Part shown: positions 16,346-24,962 of the stretch, in pieces
Numbering within the stretch: position 1 is the stretch's first letter
Layout of the letters: each line of letters starts with the position of its first letter
NCBI GenBank assembly: GCA_964540025.1
Contig: CAZIKQ010000001.1
Coordinates: 62,001-126,000, forward strand
Length of the DNA stretch: 64,000 nt
Source: RGIG250 sp964540025
Lineage (GTDB): Bacteria; Bacillota; Negativicutes; Selenomonadales; Selenomonadaceae
Reading direction: 5' to 3'
Program-made: the position numbers and the translations under genes
Notes under the pieces: model-generated
What the model saw: only the letters and a program-made list of their open reading frames with translations
Databases searched by the model: none
Told to the model about the DNA's origin: nothing

Positions 16346-17653
16346 ATGCGCCCACCTTTTACCGGCCTCAGCGGCTATGACCTCAAGGAGTTATTCTCCG
16401 GGTCAAACCTCCCTACCCCCTGCTACATCATCGACGAAGCCCGCCTGAAGGCCAATGGAAAAAAACTGGCCGCCATCCGAAAAGCCGCCGGCTGTAAAAT
16501 TCTCCTGGCCCAAAAAGCCTTCGCCAATTACGACCTTTATCCGGCCCTGGCCCCCTATCTTGACGGAACGGAAGCCAGCGGTCTGTACGAGGCCCGGCTG
16601 GGCCGGGAAGAAATGCCCCAAAAGGAAGTTCACGTCTTTTGCGGAGCCTACCAACCGCAGGATTTCCCGGAAATCTTAGACTATGCCGGCCACATCGTCT
16701 TTAACTCCGTTCATCAGCTGGCGAAATACGGCCCCGCCGCCAAAGCCGCGGGAAAAAGCGTCGGCCTGCGGATAAATCCCCGTTGCTCCACCCAGAAAGG
16801 TCATGCCATATACGACCCCTGCGCTCCCGGCAGCCGCCTGGGCACTCCCCGCAGCGCCTGGGAGGCGGAAATGCCCCCGGAGCTGCTGAACATCCTTGAC
16901 GGGCTCCACAGCCATACCCTCTGCCAGCAGAACTCCCCGGATCTGGCGGAAACCGTCAGGGCCATTGAAGAACAATTCGAGGACATTCTTCCCCGGCTGA
17001 AATGGCTGAACCTCGGCGGCGGCCACCATATTACCCGCCCCGGCTACGACGATGGAACCCTTATCAAAACCATCCACTATCTCAAAGGCAAATACGGCTT
17101 CACCGTCTATTTGGAACCGGGGGAAGCCTGCGCCCTCAATGCCGGTTATCTCGTTACCGAAGTGCTGGACGTACTAAGGGAAAACTCCTTTCCCCCGGAA
17201 GAGGGAAGCGTTGCCCGCAAAGCTGGCTGCCGGACGATTACGCCGGTGATCGTGGACGTCTCTGCCGCCTGCCATCTGCCGGATGTTATCGAAATGCCCT
17301 ACCGTCCTCCCCTCCTGGACGCGGTTTCGCTGGAACCGGCCATTGCCGAACCGGAAACCTTCGGCCACGATCACGCCGAAGCGGCAAAAAATATTTCTGC
17401 CCCTCCCTTTGCTTACCGTCTGGGCGGCCCCACCTGCCTAGCGGGAGACATCATCGGCGACTACGGTTTCCGACGATCTCTGAAAGCGGGTGACCGGTTG
17501 GTTTTTGGCAATATGGCCATCTACACCACCTGCAAGAACAACACCTTCAACGGGATGCCCCTTCCCGCCATCTACAAGCTCAGCGAAGGCGGCTCCCTCA
17601 CTCTTCTGAAATCCTTCGGCTATTCCGATTTCAAAAGCCGCCTGGGAAAATAA
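16346..17653 (+). CDS. nspC: Carboxynorspermidine decarboxylase
   Basis: A 435-residue PLP decarboxylase (alanine-racemase/DapDC fold) that turns carboxy(nor)spermidine into (nor)spermidine. Visible are LPTPCYIIDEARL at the start, the PLP lysine in ILLAQKAFANYDLYPAL, GLRINPRCST, GLHSHTLCQQN, LNLGGGHHITR, YLEPGEACALNAG and the C-terminal GPTCLAGDIIGDY plus NNTFNGMPLP. It is longer than usual (about 380 aa). An Ala/Glu/Pro-rich insertion near residues 315-350, before GGPTCLAGD, accounts for part of this. GAGGAACAAC is the ribosome site. The gene forms a pathway pair with the preceding dehydrogenase. Confidence 0.94.
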   Translation: MRPPFTGLSGYDLKELFSGSNLPTPCYIIDEARLKANGKKLAAIRKAAGCKILLAQKAFANYDLYPALAPYLDGTEASGLYEARLGREEMPQKEVHVFCGAYQPQDFPEILDYAGHIVFNSVHQLAKYGPAAKAAGKSVGLRINPRCSTQKGHAIYDPCAPGSRLGTPRSAWEAEMPPELLNILDGLHSHTLCQQNSPDLAETVRAIEEQFEDILPRLKWLNLGGGHHITRPGYDDGTLIKTIHYLKGKYGFTVYLEPGEACALNAGYLVTEVLDVLRENSFPPEEGSVARKAGCRTITPVIVDVSAACHLPDVIEMPYRPPLLDAVSLEPAIAEPETFGHDHAEAAKNISAPPFAYRLGGPTCLAGDIIGDYGFRRSLKAGDRLVFGNMAIYTTCKNNTFNGMPLPAIYKLSEGGSLTLLKSFGYSDFKSRLGK

Positions 17654-17744
17654 ATTGCAAATGAAAAGCAATAGTTTAAGTATTGTTATAGAATACAGCT
17701 TTGCAAGAGGAAAGGCTTTTGAGAGAGTTGTTGAGGAGACTGAC

Positions 17745-18071
17745 ATGAACAACACACAATGGTTCAAACTGGAAATCTTCATACCCGCCTCCCACTTGGA
17801 CGCTGTCAAAGCTGCCCTGCAGGAGGTCGATGCCGGGCATATCGGCAACTACGACAGCTGCCTCGCCTGCTCTACCGTCAGGAGCACCTGGCGCCCGCTG
17901 GCTGGAGCCAGGCCATATACCGGCACACCGGGAACAGTCAGCGAGGAAGTGGAAATCAAGGTTGAAGTAAATGTGAAGCGCGATTCGTTAAATGATACGG
18001 TGGCAGCTATACGGCGTGTCCACCCCTATGAGGAACCGCTTATCAATGTGATACCTCTACACACGGTGTAA
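17745..18071 (+). CDS. Free-standing NIF3-insert (CutA/PII-like) domain protein
   Basis: A 108-residue protein matching the CutA-like domain that is inserted in long NIF3/YqfO proteins. The fingerprint is AGHIGNYDSC, a WRPLAGARPYTGTPGTVSE loop and RVHPYEEPLINVIPL. No NIF3 catalytic half is attached. A short NIF3-family gene without this insert lies at 30871-31683. GAGGAGA precedes ATG 17745; the longer frame from 17655 has no ribosome site. The biochemical role of this domain is not settled in the family. Confidence 0.8.
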   Translation: MNNTQWFKLEIFIPASHLDAVKAALQEVDAGHIGNYDSCLACSTVRSTWRPLAGARPYTGTPGTVSEEVEIKVEVNVKRDSLNDTVAAIRRVHPYEEPLINVIPLHTV

Positions 18072-18189
18072 AATCCATCGGTAAATCCATGATGTGAAGG
18101 AAGGGAATTTTAATAATTGTAAATTGCAATGACAAATTGATTATACAATTTACCTGGGAAAATAAGTTTTCTTCTTTTCTAAAAAAGTC

Positions 18190-18218
18190 TTGCTTTTCCC
18201 CGCAACCCATGATAAAAT
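18190..18218 (+). promoter_or_regulatory. Promoter of tRNA-Pro
   Basis: TTGCTT (18190-18195), a 17-bp spacer and TAAAAT (18213-18218) end 12 bp before the tRNA. Confidence 0.7.
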
Positions 18219-18230
18219 TACTTTCGTTGT

Positions 18231-18307
18231 CGGGATGTGGCGCAGTTTGGTAGCGCGCATCGTTCGGGACGATGAGGCCGCAGGTTCGAACCCTGTCATC
18301 CCGACCA
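18231..18307 (+). tRNA. tRNA-Pro (anticodon CGG)
   Basis: The cloverleaf is complete. The acceptor stem is CGGGATG/CATCCCG, the D arm GCGC...GCGC, and the anticodon loop TTCGGGA gives CGG. The T arm is CAGGTTCGAACCCTG, the discriminator is A, and CCA is encoded. It reads codon CCG. Confidence 0.97.
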
Positions 18308-18318
18308 TTTTGAAAGAC

Positions 18319-18346
18319 ACCGCTGATTTTATCAGCGGTTTTTTTG
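18319..18346 (+). terminator. Terminator of tRNA-Pro
   Basis: A perfect 9-bp stem ACCGCTGAT/ATCAGCGGT with loop TTT is followed by seven T residues. Confidence 0.9.
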
Positions 18347-18360
18347 CGTCCAAAAATGGT

Positions 18361-18411
18361 AAAAAGCAGGTCGCTCCTGTGTCAATGGCACAGGAGCGAC
18401 CTGCTTTTTTA
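18361..18411. terminator. Bidirectional terminator at the end of the ribF operon
   Basis: A perfect 16-bp stem (GCAGGTCGCTCCTGTG and its complement) with a 7-nt loop is flanked by AAAAA on the left and TTTTTT on the right. On the minus strand it ends the long rimP-ribF operon and overlaps the ribF stop codon. Confidence 0.9.
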
Positions 18412-19359
18412 CTTCAATATTTCCTTTGCCCGGAGCTTGTCCTGCTCCAGCTGTGCTTTCAATTCCTCAAAGGAGGTAAACCTTCGTTCCGCCCGCAATC
18501 TGTCCACGAAGCTGACCTGAAGATTTTTGCCGTATATGTCGCCGGCAAAATCCAGCAGATGGACCTCCAGCCGCCTTTCCCGGCCGCCGGCGGTGGGCTT
18601 GCTGGTTATGGCCGCCATCCCCGGCAGCCTGCCGTTTTCTCCGGCTATGGCGGCGTAGACGGCGTAGGCTCCATTAGCCGGAACCGCCAGCTTTTCCTCC
18701 AGGGCGAGATTGGCTGTAGGAAAGCCGATGGCTCTCCCCTGCTGATCCCCATGGACAACGCTGCCCTCCATAGTAAAGGGACGGCCCAAAAGAAAGGCGG
18801 CTTCCAGAACCTTTCCCCCCTGAACCGCCTGACGGATCCGCGTACTGCTGACCACAGCCCCATCCTCCGTACAAATCAGCGGCACCTTTACCACCTGACA
18901 GGCCTGCCCGGTCAGACCTGCCGACACCTCAGCCGCACAGCTGGCCAGGGTGTCGGCAGTTCCCCGGCCGCCAGCCCCAAAGGTAAAGTTTCCCCCCACC
19001 AGGATGACCCGAGGGCGAAGGGCTTTCAGGAGATCCTTCACAAAAGACTCCGGCGGCTGGTGGGCCAGCTGACTGGTGAACTTAAGCTCGAGCAGAAAAT
19101 CAATCCCCTGCTCCCCCAGCAATTTGCGGCGCTCCGCCGGGCTGACCAGCTGAGGAGGCTCCTGCTCCGGGGCGATCACCGACAGAGGGTGATTGGCAAA
19201 GGTGACGATCCCTACGGGTCTTATCCCGGAGGCCAGCGCACCATAAATAATTTTCCGGTGACCCACATGAAGTCCGTCAAAGGTTCCCAGGGCGATGGCG
19301 CCGCCGTAGCAGCTGCTCTCCATCTCAGCAAACGAATTATATATTTTCATCTTCACCAT
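18409..19359 (-). CDS. ribF: Bifunctional riboflavin kinase / FAD synthetase
   Basis: A 316-residue RibF makes FMN and then FAD from riboflavin. The N-terminal adenylyltransferase domain (to about residue 185) has the ALGTFDGLHVGHRKII nucleotide-binding motif and VSSTRIRQAV. The C-terminal riboflavin-kinase domain has GRAIGFPTANL and VHLLDFAGDIYGK. Length is typical. The start overlaps the truB stop by a few bases, and GGAGAAG lies 8 nt upstream. It is the last gene of the operon. Confidence 0.97.
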   Translation of the reverse strand: MVKMKIYNSFAEMESSCYGGAIALGTFDGLHVGHRKIIYGALASGIRPVGIVTFANHPLSVIAPEQEPPQLVSPAERRKLLGEQGIDFLLELKFTSQLAHQPPESFVKDLLKALRPRVILVGGNFTFGAGGRGTADTLASCAAEVSAGLTGQACQVVKVPLICTEDGAVVSSTRIRQAVQGGKVLEAAFLLGRPFTMEGSVVHGDQQGRAIGFPTANLALEEKLAVPANGAYAVYAAIAGENGRLPGMAAITSKPTAGGRERRLEVHLLDFAGDIYGKNLQVSFVDRLRAERRFTSFEELKAQLEQDKLRAKEILK

Positions 19360-20306
19360 ACGTACAGCTTCTCCGGATAAACAGATTCCTTTTCCCCGTC
19401 AAACCGGCCGATACCGCAAAAGCGGCCCTCACACCAGACGGTAAGGAGCAGGGATTCTTCTTCCCCTTTCATCAGCCCGACCTCTCTGAGGCGAACGGCA
19501 TAGCCTGCATCCCGGGTGGAAAGGCCATTGGTAAAGGCTTTTTTTCTGGCCGCGGTCAGGTCATATCTGGGCAAATGACCAAGGTAATTTCCCGGGTTCA
19601 GAATCGGCAGGGCCGTAAAATCTTTTTCGGCGGTGTCCGCCAGCTCCTCCAGGGAAACAGCTTCCTTCAGCGGGAACTCTCCCACCCTCGTCCGCACCAG
19701 GAAAGACATGGTGGCCGGGATGCCCAGGGCCCTGCCCAAATCCGTGCAAAGGCTTCTGATATAAGTTCCCTTGGAGCAGTCCACATCCAGCAGCAGGGTC
19801 TTCCGTTTCCTGTCCGACTCCAGCAAATCGAAGCGGTAAATTTCTACCTGCCGGGAAGGAATGACGACCGCTTTATTTTCCCGGGCAAGATCCGCCGCCC
19901 GTCTGCCGCCGATTTTAACGGCTGAATACACCGGCGGCACCTGAGTTATCCGGCCGGTGAAGCTGTTTATTCCGGCCAGAATTTTCTCCCGGGAGGGAAA
20001 TTCCCATCCCTCCGCCGCCCAGTTCACCACCCGGCCGGTATCATCGCCGCTGTCGGTTTCTACCCCGAACAGCAGCTCCGCCCGATAGGATTTTCCCACC
20101 GCGGCCAGATATTCGATGAACCGGGTGGCCCGGCCTGCGGCTATCGGCAAAACGCCGGCTGCTCCCGGATCGAGAGTGCCGGCGTGGCCGATCTTTTTTG
20201 TTTTGAGAATTCTCCGCAGACTGCCCACCACGTCGTGAGAGGTCATTCCCGGGGGCTTCAGAACATTGAGAAAGCCATCAAGGGCAAATTCTGGAATTTT
20301 ACCCAT
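19353..20306 (-). CDS. truB: tRNA pseudouridine(55) synthase
   Basis: A 317-residue TruB forms the universal pseudouridine-55 in the tRNA T loop. The sequence shows GFLNVLKPPGMTSHDVV, the catalytic aspartate motif GHAGTLDPGAAGVLPIA, YRAELLFGVETDSGD and a C-terminal PUA-like region. It overlaps nrnA by 8 nt and ribF by 7 nt, as expected for a tightly packed translation operon. Confidence 0.97.
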   Translation of the reverse strand: MGKIPEFALDGFLNVLKPPGMTSHDVVGSLRRILKTKKIGHAGTLDPGAAGVLPIAAGRATRFIEYLAAVGKSYRAELLFGVETDSGDDTGRVVNWAAEGWEFPSREKILAGINSFTGRITQVPPVYSAVKIGGRRAADLARENKAVVIPSRQVEIYRFDLLESDRKRKTLLLDVDCSKGTYIRSLCTDLGRALGIPATMSFLVRTRVGEFPLKEAVSLEELADTAEKDFTALPILNPGNYLGHLPRYDLTAARKKAFTNGLSTRDAGYAVRLREVGLMKGEEESLLLTVWCEGRFCGIGRFDGEKESVYPEKLYVW

Positions 20307-21285
20307 GAGCTTTCCCCTCCACCAGGGATTTTACCGCCCTGATGACCTGCTCCCTGGCTTTATCCAGCGTCTCCATAATGGTGCAACCGGCTGCCCGGTA
20401 ATGGCCGCCGCCGCCAAACTCCATGGCCACGGAGCCCACGTCCAGTCCCCTTGACCGGAGGCTGACCTTGCACTTTCGGGGCTGGATTTCCTTTATCAGC
20501 ACCGCTACCTCTACGGTATCGATGACTCGGACGAAGTCGATAAAGCCGTCAGTGCTTTCAATATCCTTTACCTGCTCGTAGGGCAGGAAAAGCCCGCCGA
20601 TTTTCCCGTCGGAAAACAGCTCCATTGTCTGCACTGCCGCGGCCAAGGCCCGCTGCCGGTTGATGGGCCGGGCCTCCAGCGTTTCCGAAATAACGTTTGG
20701 CTCCGCCCCGGCCTCCACCAGAGCCGCCGCTGCCCGATGAGTGGAGGGTCTGGTATTGGAGTAACGGAAAAAACCCGTATCGGTGCAGATACCGGTATAG
20801 AGGCAGTCGGCAATATCCCTGGTCAGCCCCCCTTGACGGTCGAGTCCCACAATCAGATCGTAAATCAGTTCAGCCGTCGCCGATACCCGATAATCGCAGA
20901 AAAGGTAATCGGCCTGCTCATCATTGGTCCGATGATGGTCAATATTTACGGCGGGGATATTCCTTCCCACATAATCCCGTACCCGGCCGATCCGTCCCAA
21001 ATCCGTATCCAGGACCACCAGCAAATCAGCCGTCATTTCCCCGGGGCTTATCTCCTGCTGCCGGGATATATCAATGATCTCCTCGTAGCCCTTCAAAAAG
21101 CGGAAGGCAGCCGGCAGCCGGTCATCAAAAACCACCGCCGCCCTTTTGCCGTTATTTTTCAGGTACTGGCAAAGCCCCAGGGCTGAACCGATTCCATCGC
21201 CGTCCGGGCTCACGTGGGCAGTGATGGCAATATTGCCCGCCTCAAGGATTCGCTGTCCTGCTTCAATCAGCGTCAGTTTTTTCAT
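20299..21285 (-). CDS. nrnA: DHH-family bifunctional oligoribonuclease / pAp phosphatase
   Basis: A 328-residue DHH/DHHA1 phosphoesterase of the NrnA type, which degrades nano-RNAs and pAp. Metal motifs are ITAHVSPDGDGIGSALG, VLDTD and NIDHHRTND. The DHHA1 domain ends with GGGGHYRAAGC. I chose ATG 21285 (MKKLTLIEAG) because GGAGGGGGAAA precedes it; the longer frame has no ribosome site. It overlaps the end of rbfA by 23 nt. The position between rbfA and truB is the common Firmicutes arrangement. Confidence 0.93.
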   Translation of the reverse strand: MKKLTLIEAGQRILEAGNIAITAHVSPDGDGIGSALGLCQYLKNNGKRAAVVFDDRLPAAFRFLKGYEEIIDISRQQEISPGEMTADLLVVLDTDLGRIGRVRDYVGRNIPAVNIDHHRTNDEQADYLFCDYRVSATAELIYDLIVGLDRQGGLTRDIADCLYTGICTDTGFFRYSNTRPSTHRAAAALVEAGAEPNVISETLEARPINRQRALAAAVQTMELFSDGKIGGLFLPYEQVKDIESTDGFIDFVRVIDTVEVAVLIKEIQPRKCKVSLRSRGLDVGSVAMEFGGGGHYRAAGCTIMETLDKAREQVIRAVKSLVEGKAHG

Positions 21286-21676
21286 TTTCCCCCTCCTGGG
21301 AGACGGCTTTCCCCGTACTGCCACTAGCGGTCTCTTCCTCATGAATGCGATCGATGAGGTTCTGAATATGACCGCTGTATTCCAGGGATTTATCAAGCTC
21401 AAAGGAAATTTCGGGAGTGAAGTGGAGCCGGACCCTCTGGCCCAACTCCCGGCGCATAAAACCCAGGGCGCTTTGCAGTCCTTCCCAAGTGTTCTTCAGC
21501 TGGTCATCACTGCCCATCAGGCTCACATAGATTTTCGCGCTCCTCAAATCCCCGGTCATTTCCACTGAGGTAACGGTTACAAAGCCGATGCGGGGATCCT
21601 TCAAATCATAGAGAATGATTTTTCCGGCTTCCTGTTTCATCAGCTCCTGTACCTTTTCCACACGGAGTTGTGACAT
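21263..21676 (-). CDS. rbfA: 30S ribosome-binding factor A
   Basis: A 137-residue RbfA, a single KH-like-domain protein for late 16S rRNA maturation. The family signature is RVEKVQELMKQEAGKIILYD, DPRIGFVTVTSVEMTGDL and SAKIYVSLMG. The C-terminal 25 residues are acidic and polar. TAATGGAGAGATAAT places GGAG 7 nt before the ATG. It lies 12 bp after infB. Confidence 0.96.
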   Translation of the reverse strand: MSQLRVEKVQELMKQEAGKIILYDLKDPRIGFVTVTSVEMTGDLRSAKIYVSLMGSDDQLKNTWEGLQSALGFMRRELGQRVRLHFTPEISFELDKSLEYSGHIQNLIDRIHEEETASGSTGKAVSQEGENEKTDAD

Positions 21677-21688
21677 ATTATCTCTCCA

Positions 21689-24340
21689 TTAGTCCTTCTC
21701 GTCAGATTGATTCAAATCATTGATATCAGCGGCAATTTCTTCCATAGTGTAGACCTCCAGCACATCGCCTTCCCGATAATCCCGGAAATCCTTTACGGTA
21801 AGGCCGCACTCATAGCCGCTGGCAACTTCCTTCACATCGTCCTTGAAGCGGCGGAGGGAATCCACCTCTCCATCGTAAATGACGATGTTGTCCCGAAGGA
21901 GGCGGACCTTGGAATTATTGGTGATCTTGCCCTCCAGGACATAGCTGCCAGCCACGATAATCTTAGCGAACTTCATGACTTGACGGATCTCTACCCGGCC
22001 CTGAACGATCTCTTTGTACTTCGGCGCCAGCATACCGGACATTGCGTCCTTCACATCGTTGATGGCATCGTAAATCACCTGATAGGTACGGATGTCGATC
22101 TTTTCGGCATCGGCAACCTTTCGGGCATTTGCGTCGGGCCGGACATTGAAGGCGATAATAAGCGCGTTCGAAGCGGCGGCCAGCATGACGTCGGACTCAT
22201 TTACCGCGCCGACGCCGGAATGAATGATGCTGACCCGGACCTCATCGTTCTTGTTAAGGCTGAGGAGGGAGCTGTTGATCGCCTCAACGGAGCCTTGTCC
22301 GTCAGCCTTGATGAGGATATTGAGATCCTTAATGCTGCCCTCCTGGATCTGCTGGAACAGATCGTCAAGGGAAACCTTCTTTTTATTGATAAGCTGGTTG
22401 CGCTGACGCTCGATGCGCTTTTCCGCAATGGAACGGGCCAGCTTCTCGTCAAGGGCCGCCAGATCGTCACCGGCGGCCGGTACAGCGTTGAGGCCAAGGA
22501 CTTCAACGGGAGTTGACGGACCGGCTTTCTTTACGCTGTCGCCCCGGTCATTGGTCATGGCCCGGACTTTACCATAGGTGGTCCCGGCAATGATGGAATC
22601 GCCGATACGGAGGGTACCGTTCTGAACCAGGACGGTGGCCACCGGCCCGCGCCCCTTATCCAGCTGGGCCTCGATGATGACGCCCCGGGCTTCCCGGTTC
22701 GGGTTGGCTTTCAGCTCCGCCACTTCGGCCACCAGCAGAATATTTTCCAGCAGGTCTTCAATACCGATCTTCTTCTTGGCGGAGACCGGTACCATGATGG
22801 CGTCGCCGCCCCATTCCTCGGAGACGATGCCCTGCTCTGCCAGCTGCTGTTTTACATGCTCCGGGTTCGCGCCGGGCTTATCGATCTTGTTTACTGCCAC
22901 GACGATGGGAACGTTTGCCGACTTGGCGTGATTGATGGCTTCTATGGTCTGGGGCATTACCCCGTCGTCAGCGGCTACTACGAGAACCGCCACGTCGGTT
23001 ACCTGAGCGCCCCGAGCCCGCATGGCGGTGAATGCCTCATGACCGGGAGTATCCAGAAAGACGATTTTCTTACCCTGGCAGTTGACCTGATAGGCGCCGA
23101 TGCGCTGGGTAATGCCGCCGGCCTCCTGACTGGTGACCGAGCTGGACCGGATGCAGTCCAGGAGGGATGTTTTACCGTGGTCTACATGACCCATTACGGT
23201 GACGACCGGCGGGCGCAGAACCAGAGACTGGGGCGAATCTTCAATCACCGGGATTTCAGTTGGGTCTACCTCCGGCGGCAGTTCCTCCACCTCAACCCCA
23301 AAGGAATCGGCAACCAGGGCGGCTGTATCGAAGTCTATCTCCTGATTGATGGTGGCCAGAACCCCCATAAGCATGAGCTTCTTGATGATCTCAACCGCCG
23401 TGAGGCTCATCTTGCTGGCCAGATCCTTGACCGCAATGACCTCGCCGACCTTTATCTTCTTGGGACGGGCGATCTCTGCCTTCTGGGGGACCTGGGCGGC
23501 CCGGCCTTTATTGTCCCGGCCCTTTCCCTTGCCGCCGAAATTCTTCGGTCCTCTGGAACGGTTGTCCTCCTTGAAGCCATTGCGGCCCTTGCTGTTGTCC
23601 CTGCCTCTTCCCTTGTCGTTTGTCTTGTTGCCGTGGGCGGCATTCTTTCCGCTCCGCTGCTGGCCGCTGCCGCTTTCATTTTCAAACCGGCGCTTGCCCC
23701 CTGAGTTATTGTTGCCGCCGTTATTTTGGGGCTGGGGCGCAGGCTGACTGCTCTGAGGGCGATTTCCGCCGCCGCTGCGATCATTTGGCTGGCGGCGCTC
23801 GCTGTTATTCCCGGCGTTACCGCTGCCATTGGCATTGGGTCGATTCTCCCGGAGGCCGTTGTTATTGCGGCCGCCCTGGTTCTCCCTGCGGGACTGTTCC
23901 CCATTGCGGCCGCCGCTCTGCTGAGGCTGGGCGGCGGGCTTTGCAGCGGGCTGGGGCTGGCGGGCTTTCTGCTCTGCCGGTTTTTCCGCCTTATTCTCGG
24001 CAGCTTCCTGCTTCTCGGCTTTTTTCTTCCCCGCCTCCGGTTTCTCGGCCTTTTCTTCTTTTTTCGGCTCTTCTTTTAGCTGGGGCGCCGCTTCCTTCTT
24101 TGGTTCAACCTTTTCTTCCGGCTTAGACGCCGCCGGAGCCGGCTTTGCGGCAGACGGACGAACCGGTTTTCTGGCGGGCTTCGCCCCGGCCAGGGCTTCC
24201 TTGACAATGGACTGTCCGGCATCATCTACTCCGGACATATTATTCTTTACCTCGATGCGATGCTTCTTCAGAATCTCCAGTACGGTTTTGGTATCTACCT
24301 TCAGCTCCCGTGCCAGCTCAAATACTCTCATCTTCGACAT
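21689..24340 (-). CDS. infB: Translation initiation factor IF-2
   Basis: An 883-residue IF-2, the GTPase that places initiator tRNA on the ribosome. It opens with the IF2_N motif KMRVFELARELKVDTKTVL. Residues about 50-290 are low complexity, first Lys/Ala/Glu/Pro-rich and then Gly/Asn/Arg-rich. A second IF2_N-like domain and the GTPase follow, with GHVDHGKTSLLD (G1), DTPGHEAF (G3) and NKIDKP (G4). The C-terminal domains II-IV end near VYTMEEIAADI. ATG 24340 (MSKMRV) is preferred over the preceding TTG. It is longer than Bacillus IF-2 (716 aa) because of the N-terminal linker. Confidence 0.97.
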   Translation of the reverse strand: MSKMRVFELARELKVDTKTVLEILKKHRIEVKNNMSGVDDAGQSIVKEALAGAKPARKPVRPSAAKPAPAASKPEEKVEPKKEAAPQLKEEPKKEEKAEKPEAGKKKAEKQEAAENKAEKPAEQKARQPQPAAKPAAQPQQSGGRNGEQSRRENQGGRNNNGLRENRPNANGSGNAGNNSERRQPNDRSGGGNRPQSSQPAPQPQNNGGNNNSGGKRRFENESGSGQQRSGKNAAHGNKTNDKGRGRDNSKGRNGFKEDNRSRGPKNFGGKGKGRDNKGRAAQVPQKAEIARPKKIKVGEVIAVKDLASKMSLTAVEIIKKLMLMGVLATINQEIDFDTAALVADSFGVEVEELPPEVDPTEIPVIEDSPQSLVLRPPVVTVMGHVDHGKTSLLDCIRSSSVTSQEAGGITQRIGAYQVNCQGKKIVFLDTPGHEAFTAMRARGAQVTDVAVLVVAADDGVMPQTIEAINHAKSANVPIVVAVNKIDKPGANPEHVKQQLAEQGIVSEEWGGDAIMVPVSAKKKIGIEDLLENILLVAEVAELKANPNREARGVIIEAQLDKGRGPVATVLVQNGTLRIGDSIIAGTTYGKVRAMTNDRGDSVKKAGPSTPVEVLGLNAVPAAGDDLAALDEKLARSIAEKRIERQRNQLINKKKVSLDDLFQQIQEGSIKDLNILIKADGQGSVEAINSSLLSLNKNDEVRVSIIHSGVGAVNESDVMLAAASNALIIAFNVRPDANARKVADAEKIDIRTYQVIYDAINDVKDAMSGMLAPKYKEIVQGRVEIRQVMKFAKIIVAGSYVLEGKITNNSKVRLLRDNIVIYDGEVDSLRRFKDDVKEVASGYECGLTVKDFRDYREGDVLEVYTMEEIAADINDLNQSDEKD

Positions 24341-24357
24341 CAATCCACCCCCGTGTT

Positions 24358-24687
24358 CTACTTCTTCAACAATTCCGGCGCCGCTATCTTTAAGACCGAT
24401 TTCTTAAATCCGTTATCGAGCACCGCGGCAATGCCTCTGGGGCTTTTCCCCAAGGCCTGGCCTATATCATTTCGGGTCAACGCCGTAATCAGCGTCACCT
24501 CGTTAATTTCAGCTTCCTGCTGATATTTCTTCCTCACTCTTTCGGTGGCATCCTCCGCCAGAATGAGCAGCCTCACCTTGTTCCTGCGGAGATTTCCTTC
24601 CACCTCAGGCTCGGCTGATACTGCTTTACCGGCGGCCTGGGCCAGGCCCAGCAGCTGTTTCAGCCGCCGGGCCTCCACCGGACTCAT
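24358..24687 (-). CDS. ylxQ: Ribosomal L7Ae-family protein YlxQ
   Basis: A 109-residue RNA-binding protein of the L7Ae/L30e fold (kink-turn binder). The sequence shows LLGLAQAAGKAVSAEPEVEG, KVRLLILAEDATERV and a C-terminal LGKSPRGIAAVLD. The ATGA overlap with ylxR indicates coupled translation. It sits in the standard nusA-ylxR-ylxQ-infB order. Confidence 0.93.
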   Translation of the reverse strand: MSPVEARRLKQLLGLAQAAGKAVSAEPEVEGNLRRNKVRLLILAEDATERVRKKYQQEAEINEVTLITALTRNDIGQALGKSPRGIAAVLDNGFKKSVLKIAAPELLKK

Positions 24688-24959
24688 TCCGCGCCTCCGA
24701 AAAGCTGGGCTCTTGCTTCGGCCAGCTTTTCCGCCGCCACCGGTTCCTTAAAGGCTTTGGCAAACTGTTTTGTCCTTACCGCTGCGTCAAAGCACTGGAC
24801 TTTTTTGCAGATGTAGGCTCCCCGGCCGGGCTTCTTTCCCACCGGATCGTAGGAAATTTCCCCTTCCGGACTCCTGACGATCCTGGCCATCTCCTTCTTG
24901 GGATGGGGTTCCTTACAGCCGAGGCATAGTCTGACGGGGATTTTCTTCACCTTTGCCAT
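24684..24959 (-). CDS. ylxR: YlxR-family RNase P modulator
   Basis: A 91-residue YlxR (DUF448; RnpM) protein. It has the conserved VRLCLGCKEPHPKKEMARIVRS start, with its Cys-x2-Cys, and KKPGRGAYICKKVQC. Work in Bacillus links the family to RNase P activity. Here the support is sequence family and operon position only. The gene lies 3 nt after nusA and overlaps ylxQ. Confidence 0.93.
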   Translation of the reverse strand: MAKVKKIPVRLCLGCKEPHPKKEMARIVRSPEGEISYDPVGKKPGRGAYICKKVQCFDAAVRTKQFAKAFKEPVAAEKLAEARAQLFGGAE

Positions 24960-24962
24960 AGC

